Assembly (NCBI GenBank): GCA_003427395.1
Contig: BFEA01000056.1
Span: forward strand, 2,154,510-2,189,579
Direction of reading: 5' to 3'
From: Chara braunii
Lineage: Eukaryota; Streptophyta; Charophyceae; Charales; Characeae
DNA: 35,070 bases
Shown: positions 31,671 through 35,070 of the stretch, piece after piece
How positions within the stretch are numbered: position 1 is the first letter of the stretch
How the letters are laid out: every line of letters begins with the position of its first letter
Notes under the pieces: generated by a model
The model's input: only the letters and a program-made list of their open reading frames with translations
Told to the model about the DNA's origin: nothing
Database searches by the model: none
Position numbers and translations under genes: made by a program

Positions 31671-31864
31671 ACAAACACACATATCTTCAAATACATGTAC
31701 ATGCCTAGTTTAAGTAAATAATACTTTGGTCTAAATCTCTGCCCACTTTTCCCCCTCCCTCTCTACTTCCTCTTTGCCCGCTTGCTCCGGCAATTGTACC
31801 AACAAGCTCTTATCTGAGGTAGAATAAAATGACTGCACAAAAGGTTAAAAAAGCACAATCACCA

Positions 31865-32026
31865 ACAGACCTAGCTCACTTGGTACACCCACAAACTGTT
31901 GATATGTATACGCAAGTTCAAATCCAAATACGATCAGATGACCAGAATAAAATAATTCAGAGTTACCTGCGCTCGGTAAGTGGCCATCCCCTAAACACAG
32001 GGAAAAAGAAAAAAAACCCACAAACC
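31865..32026 (+). mobile_element. SINE-like unit with tRNA-related head
   Basis: TAGCTCACTTGG (31872-31883) matches a Pol III A box with one mismatch. AGTTCAAATCC (31915-31925) matches a B box with two mismatches. Their 43-base spacing is that of a tRNA. The D, T and acceptor stems do not pair, so it is not a functional tRNA gene. About 85 bases of unrelated sequence follow and end in an A-rich tail (32010-32025). A tRNA-derived SINE of about 160 bp is the best reading. Clear target-site duplications were not found. Confidence 0.45.
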
Positions 32027-32262
32027 TATGTCAATTGCTTAAAACCTTAATAAAGAGTTAGCCCAAAAGTGGGCTTTGATACAATCTATCACCACCGTTA
32101 AAGCGCCTACAACTCCCCTCCACATTCTTTCACATGTTTAGGATAAAAAGAACACTTTGTTGCTGAAAACACATCTACAAGCCACAACATCACTTCTCCC
32201 TTTCTTTCCATGTTTTTTCCTCACCTACACATACAAGCTTTTTTTTTTATAATGTGTCTGTG

Positions 32263-32263
<1 letters not shown>

Positions 32264-32339
<76 letters not shown>
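32264..32339. repeat. Compound (CA)20(GA)18 microsatellite
   Basis: A perfect CA run (32264-32303) passes directly into a perfect GA run (32304-32339). Confidence 0.97.
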
Positions 32340-32342
<3 letters not shown>

Positions 32343-32703
32343 TTGCCTCCATTTCTGTATCACCCACGGGTGCGGCCGCGGGGTCAACCTAGGCATCCGG
32401 TCGGGATCACGGCCACCACCCCTCTGCGGCCGCGACTTTCAGGATTTTTTACAGTTAAAAAAATTCTGAGAACTAAAAATAAAAAATCTGATGTTGTAAA
32501 TCTTTTCAAGATCTACATCCCACACTCTTTTTTTTTTTTCACTCCGTCTTTGAATTTTAAAAATTCAAAAAGAGGCGAACGTTGTTTATTTTATTTTTTG
32601 GGCAAGAAAAACTATGGAAGGTAATGGAACTTACTTATTTAAGTTGTTTAAACTTGTTTTCGAACTTTTTAATTTCGGTTTTTTTTTTTTTTTTTTTTTT
32701 TTT
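32340..32703. other. No gene recognised
   Basis: A GC-rich patch (32360-32440) holds palindromic GCGGCCGC words. A 10-bp perfect hairpin with a 1-base loop lies at 32549-32569, and a T25-like run at 32679-32703. Confidence 0.5.
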
Positions 32704-32754
32704 AACAAGGCAAAAATTGTTCAGTTTATTTTTCTGCATAACATATTTTTTTCC
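32704..32754 (-). repeat. Dispersed A/T-rich repeat family, inverted copy
   Basis: Read on the minus strand it matches the A-rich block of the family (TGTTATGCAGAAAAATAAAC, then ACAATTTTTGCC), followed by a long A run. It is shorter than the copies at 26046 and 30461. Confidence 0.7.
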
Positions 32755-34185
32755 AGAAATTTGTTGTTTTTTTTCCATGGCTGCGGGGTTGCGGCCTAGG
32801 GTGCAGCCGCGGCCTTCACCTCACATGCCCACCACCACGGGGGGTTCATAGGCCTCGCTTTCCTTGTTCCCCGTTTTGCCCCCAAGAATTGTTGCCACTT
32901 CCTTTTGTTGCTTGTGGACAGGATTACGTGTGTGGATGCGTGCATCTGAATATCATTTTATCCCCTGATCCTCCTTCCCCTTTCACCTCACACTGCCCAT
33001 GCACCCCTGCATTCGGCACTTCCCTCTTTGTTGCCATCATATGAACCACCTTTCGTTTCACGACTCTCTTGCTCTAAAACGTCTCTCTCTCCCTTCATGC
33101 CCTGTCTACCTCTCATCTCCTTCCATCCATAATCCTGCTCTCCCTCTCTGAGAAACCTCCTCCATTCAACAGTCTTTCTTTCTAAGCCACTCCTAGAACT
33201 TGCCTCCGCTTTCACGCAGATCCTTTCCTTAACAGCCCGCTGTTTCGACCACCACTCACTATCAGACACCTTACCCATGTTCCCTCTCTCAGCCAGCTGC
33301 TCCATCGCAAGGCTATCAACAATAGTTTAATTATCGAAGGACATCCAATATTCAGCAGCAAGAATCACGCGACCGTGATTCTGATCACTGATTGACTGGT
33401 GGTCAGGCCTGCCAAGAAAAAAGGACAAAAGAAAAACCCGCTCAGATGTCGTGATGAGCAGCATAATCAGCACGACTCCTCCCTCCACCCTCCTGCCTCC
33501 ATCCATCATCGTTGTCCTCCTGCCTCTCTTCCTCCCTCCCTTCATCCTCCTCCTCCATTGTCGCCATCCTCCTCCCTCCATCCTCTGTCCTGCTCTCTCA
33601 TCCTGCCCTCTTCCTCCCTCTCTCCATCCGTCGTCACCCTCCTCCCTCTCCATCCATCGTCACCCTCCTCCTCCCTCCTCTCACTCCTCGATCGTCGTAA
33701 TTTTCATCCTCCTCCCTCCTCCTCACTCCTCAAGAGAAGAGGAGAGGGAGAGGAGAACGTAGAGCAGGATCACGTGGTGACTTGGCGTGCTTGCGGCTCG
33801 GCGGCTGTCGACTGTCACTCGAGGGATGCGTTTGATGATGATGATGATAAAGACGATGATATCATCGCCCTCATTGCCAATGGTAATAACAAGGATGAAG
33901 CTAATAATCAGAACGGCAAAGGTGCTGTTGACCCTAAGCATCATCATCATCATCACGGCAATGGTGGTGATAACTATAGCGCCCGTTGGTTGGGTCTCCC
34001 AAACAATGACATTGTGTCCATCTTCAGACTTTCCATGATATGTTCCATGTAAGTGGGGTTTGCAAGAGCTGAGCACCTCTGCGAAAGAAAAGTCGTTTCC
34101 CGCCATTGAAAAAGTTAACCGCAGTGGGGGGTGGGGAGGACGAGAGTGGCAAAGGCAGTGGCTTTGAGATATCCTACCATCTTCA
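32755..34185. other. Pyrimidine-rich DNA without a recognisable gene
   Basis: Positions 32950-33300 and especially 33475-33734 are long C/T-rich tracts built of CTCC, CATCC and CGTC words. A 9-bp hairpin with a 4-nt loop lies at 33361-33382. A GAT-rich patch lies at 33834-33860. The Ser/Pro/Leu-rich frames in the C/T tracts come from composition. Confidence 0.55.
33475..33734. repeat. CTCC/CATC-rich polypyrimidine minisatellite
   Basis: About 260 bases are almost pure pyrimidine apart from regular A and G in CATCC and CGTC words. Larger units repeat, for example TCCATCCATCGTC near 33500 and CTCCATCCATCGTCACCCTC near 33648. The minus strand is a GGAGG-rich purine tract. Confidence 0.8.
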
Positions 34186-34563
34186 CCGGGGCGTTATATT
34201 TGAATGTTCCATGGGCGGAGTGCCTTGGAGAGAGTATACATGGGTTTGAAAGGGCGGGGAGGGGGATATACATGGTTTTCAAGGGGGTCGAAAGGGGTTT
34301 TGAGTCTTTCGACTTCCAAGGGGAATATTTCGGTTTGATTTTTCGTTTTAATTTTTATTTCCGAGTTTGTAAGGAATCCTGTAGTGACCCTCGGCCAAAA
34401 GATGGTCGCATTGCAATTCTGGACAACATTTTTTTTTTTTTTAACAGAAATTTAAATCATATTTTTTATTTCATTTTTTTTTCAGAATTTTGGGCCCCCA
34501 CCGACGTTGCCACCAATTTACTGATTATAACACCCGGGCGTTATAAACGAATATAACGCCCGG
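34186..34563. mobile_element. MITE-like element with GGGCGTTATA termini
   Basis: The left end CCGGGGCGTTATATTTG (from 34186) is mirrored by the right end, where ATATAACGCCCGG runs to 34563. The element is about 378 bp, has no coding capacity, and contains a short tandem repeat (34236-34298, ATACATGG followed by TTTxAA and GGGG words). The right end is itself a chain of alternating 10-bp arms. Length, termini and lack of coding fit a non-autonomous DNA transposon. No convincing target-site duplication was seen. Confidence 0.45.
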
Positions 34564-34577
34564 CGGCCGTTATATTC
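34526..34577. repeat. Four alternating 10-bp palindromic arms
   Basis: TATAACACCC (34526-34535), GGGCGTTATA (34536-34545), TATAACGCCC (34552-34561) and GGCCGTTATA (34565-34574) alternate in orientation. Each internal arm can pair with either neighbour. Confidence 0.85.
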
Positions 34578-35011
34578 CTATACACAGTATACAACACAAT
34601 GGCGCTGTTTTGGGGTGAAGACGGTAGTTTGAATTCCAAAGGCTGCGATCCCTCACCTTCACGAATGGTTTTGAAGATCCATTCTTGGAGAAAGTTCATA
34701 GCGCAATACACGCACACACACAGGTGACAACAGTGATTATGGGGCTGAAAAACTTCGTGTCGTGGTTTATTTCCGACAGCTCCAAAATGCACTTACCAAT
34801 AATGACATGAGAGTTATCGTGGAGCGTGCACCTGGACTCGGATCTGTATGTCTGTTCTCCACTAAAATCGTGAATGTCAGCCTCCATCTCATGTGGGAGA
34901 ACCATCATCAGGTATTGCAAATCCGTCACATCAGAGGGCATTAAATTCCCTCCAATCGTCTTGGCAACATCTCCAAGTAATCCCTTGGAATCCGATCAAT
35001 GACCAGGCCCG

Positions 35012-35013
<2 letters not shown>
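34578..35013. other. No gene recognised
   Basis: Mixed composition with only short frames. A small ACACACACAC word sits at about 34709-34722. Confidence 0.5.

Positions 35014-35070
<57 letters not shown>
35014..35070. repeat. (CA)n microsatellite turning to GA at the window edge
   Basis: A perfect CA run of about 54 bases (35014-35067) ends in GAG at the last bases of the window. This is the same CA-to-GA order as the compound tract at 32264-32339. It continues beyond the window. Confidence 0.95.

Noticed and set aside
33399-34052. 217-codon plus-strand ORF
   Set aside because: The first half is Ser/Pro/His from the CTCC/CATC tract and the second half Asp/His from GAT/CAT repeats. There is no domain.

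Overview
This is eukaryotic, repeat-dominated nuclear DNA. There are no bacterial-style operons, no rRNA genes, no intact tRNA genes, no CRISPR array, and I recognise no intact host gene. The coding signal is almost entirely decayed Ty3/gypsy-type LTR-retrotransposon sequence. Around it lie long perfect dinucleotide and trinucleotide microsatellites, minisatellites, foldback (hairpin-rich) repeats, MITE-like and SINE-like pieces, and AT-rich or pyrimidine-rich low-complexity DNA. From memory rather than a search, the acidic/SR-tailed ORF after the integrase and the gag with a zinc knuckle followed by a charged coil resemble proteins I associate with the charophyte alga Chara. A large repeat-rich streptophyte algal genome is my best guess at the host, with modest confidence.

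Layout. Positions 1-1800 are low-complexity DNA and a dense chain of short perfect hairpins. Positions 1809-3020 hold two diverged copies of a ~604-608 bp self-complementary unit, with an unresolved base (N, 2413) at the junction. Positions 3098-8595 hold a broken Ty3/gypsy element: a possible scrap of gag, then reverse transcriptase, RNase H, a PHD-finger-like C4HC3 zinc motif, integrase, and a separate downstream ORF with a glutamate-rich middle and an SR-rich tail. All are interrupted by stop codons and a few frameshifts. Positions 8600-12300 contain no recognisable gene. A ~515 bp dispersed repeat at 12309-12824 is followed by poly(A), and its inverted relative lies at 26488-27003. Positions 13142-13985 hold diverged direct repeats around very AT-rich DNA.

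The strangest non-coding structure is at 17017-17722. A 15-base core (CCATAAGATTGGATG or close variants) recurs seven times. In the best-preserved copies it sits in an exactly 21-nt loop closed by stems whose outer base pairs differ from copy to copy yet stay complementary. It is followed by a diverged ~120 bp tandem array (18030-18580) and an (AT)25 tract. Positions 20300-24500 are mostly unassigned and contain several microsatellites, one flanked by an 11/12-bp inverted repeat.

A second retroelement remnant at 24570-25387 is a gag nucleocapsid piece: a zinc knuckle that lost its His, then a charged helical region. Positions 25900-32800 hold copies of a dispersed A/T-rich repeat family, a 406-bp-period duplication, a GAT-rich minisatellite, a 22-bp-stem hairpin, a SINE-like tRNA-related unit and a compound (CA)n(GA)n tract. 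Positions 32800-35070 are pyrimidine-rich DNA, a MITE-like element with GGGCGTTATA-type termini (34186-34563), and a (CA)n tract that runs to the right edge.

Nothing here can work as an intact autonomous element. The window records repeated insertion, tandem duplication and decay, and several stop codons look like CpG-to-TpG changes.
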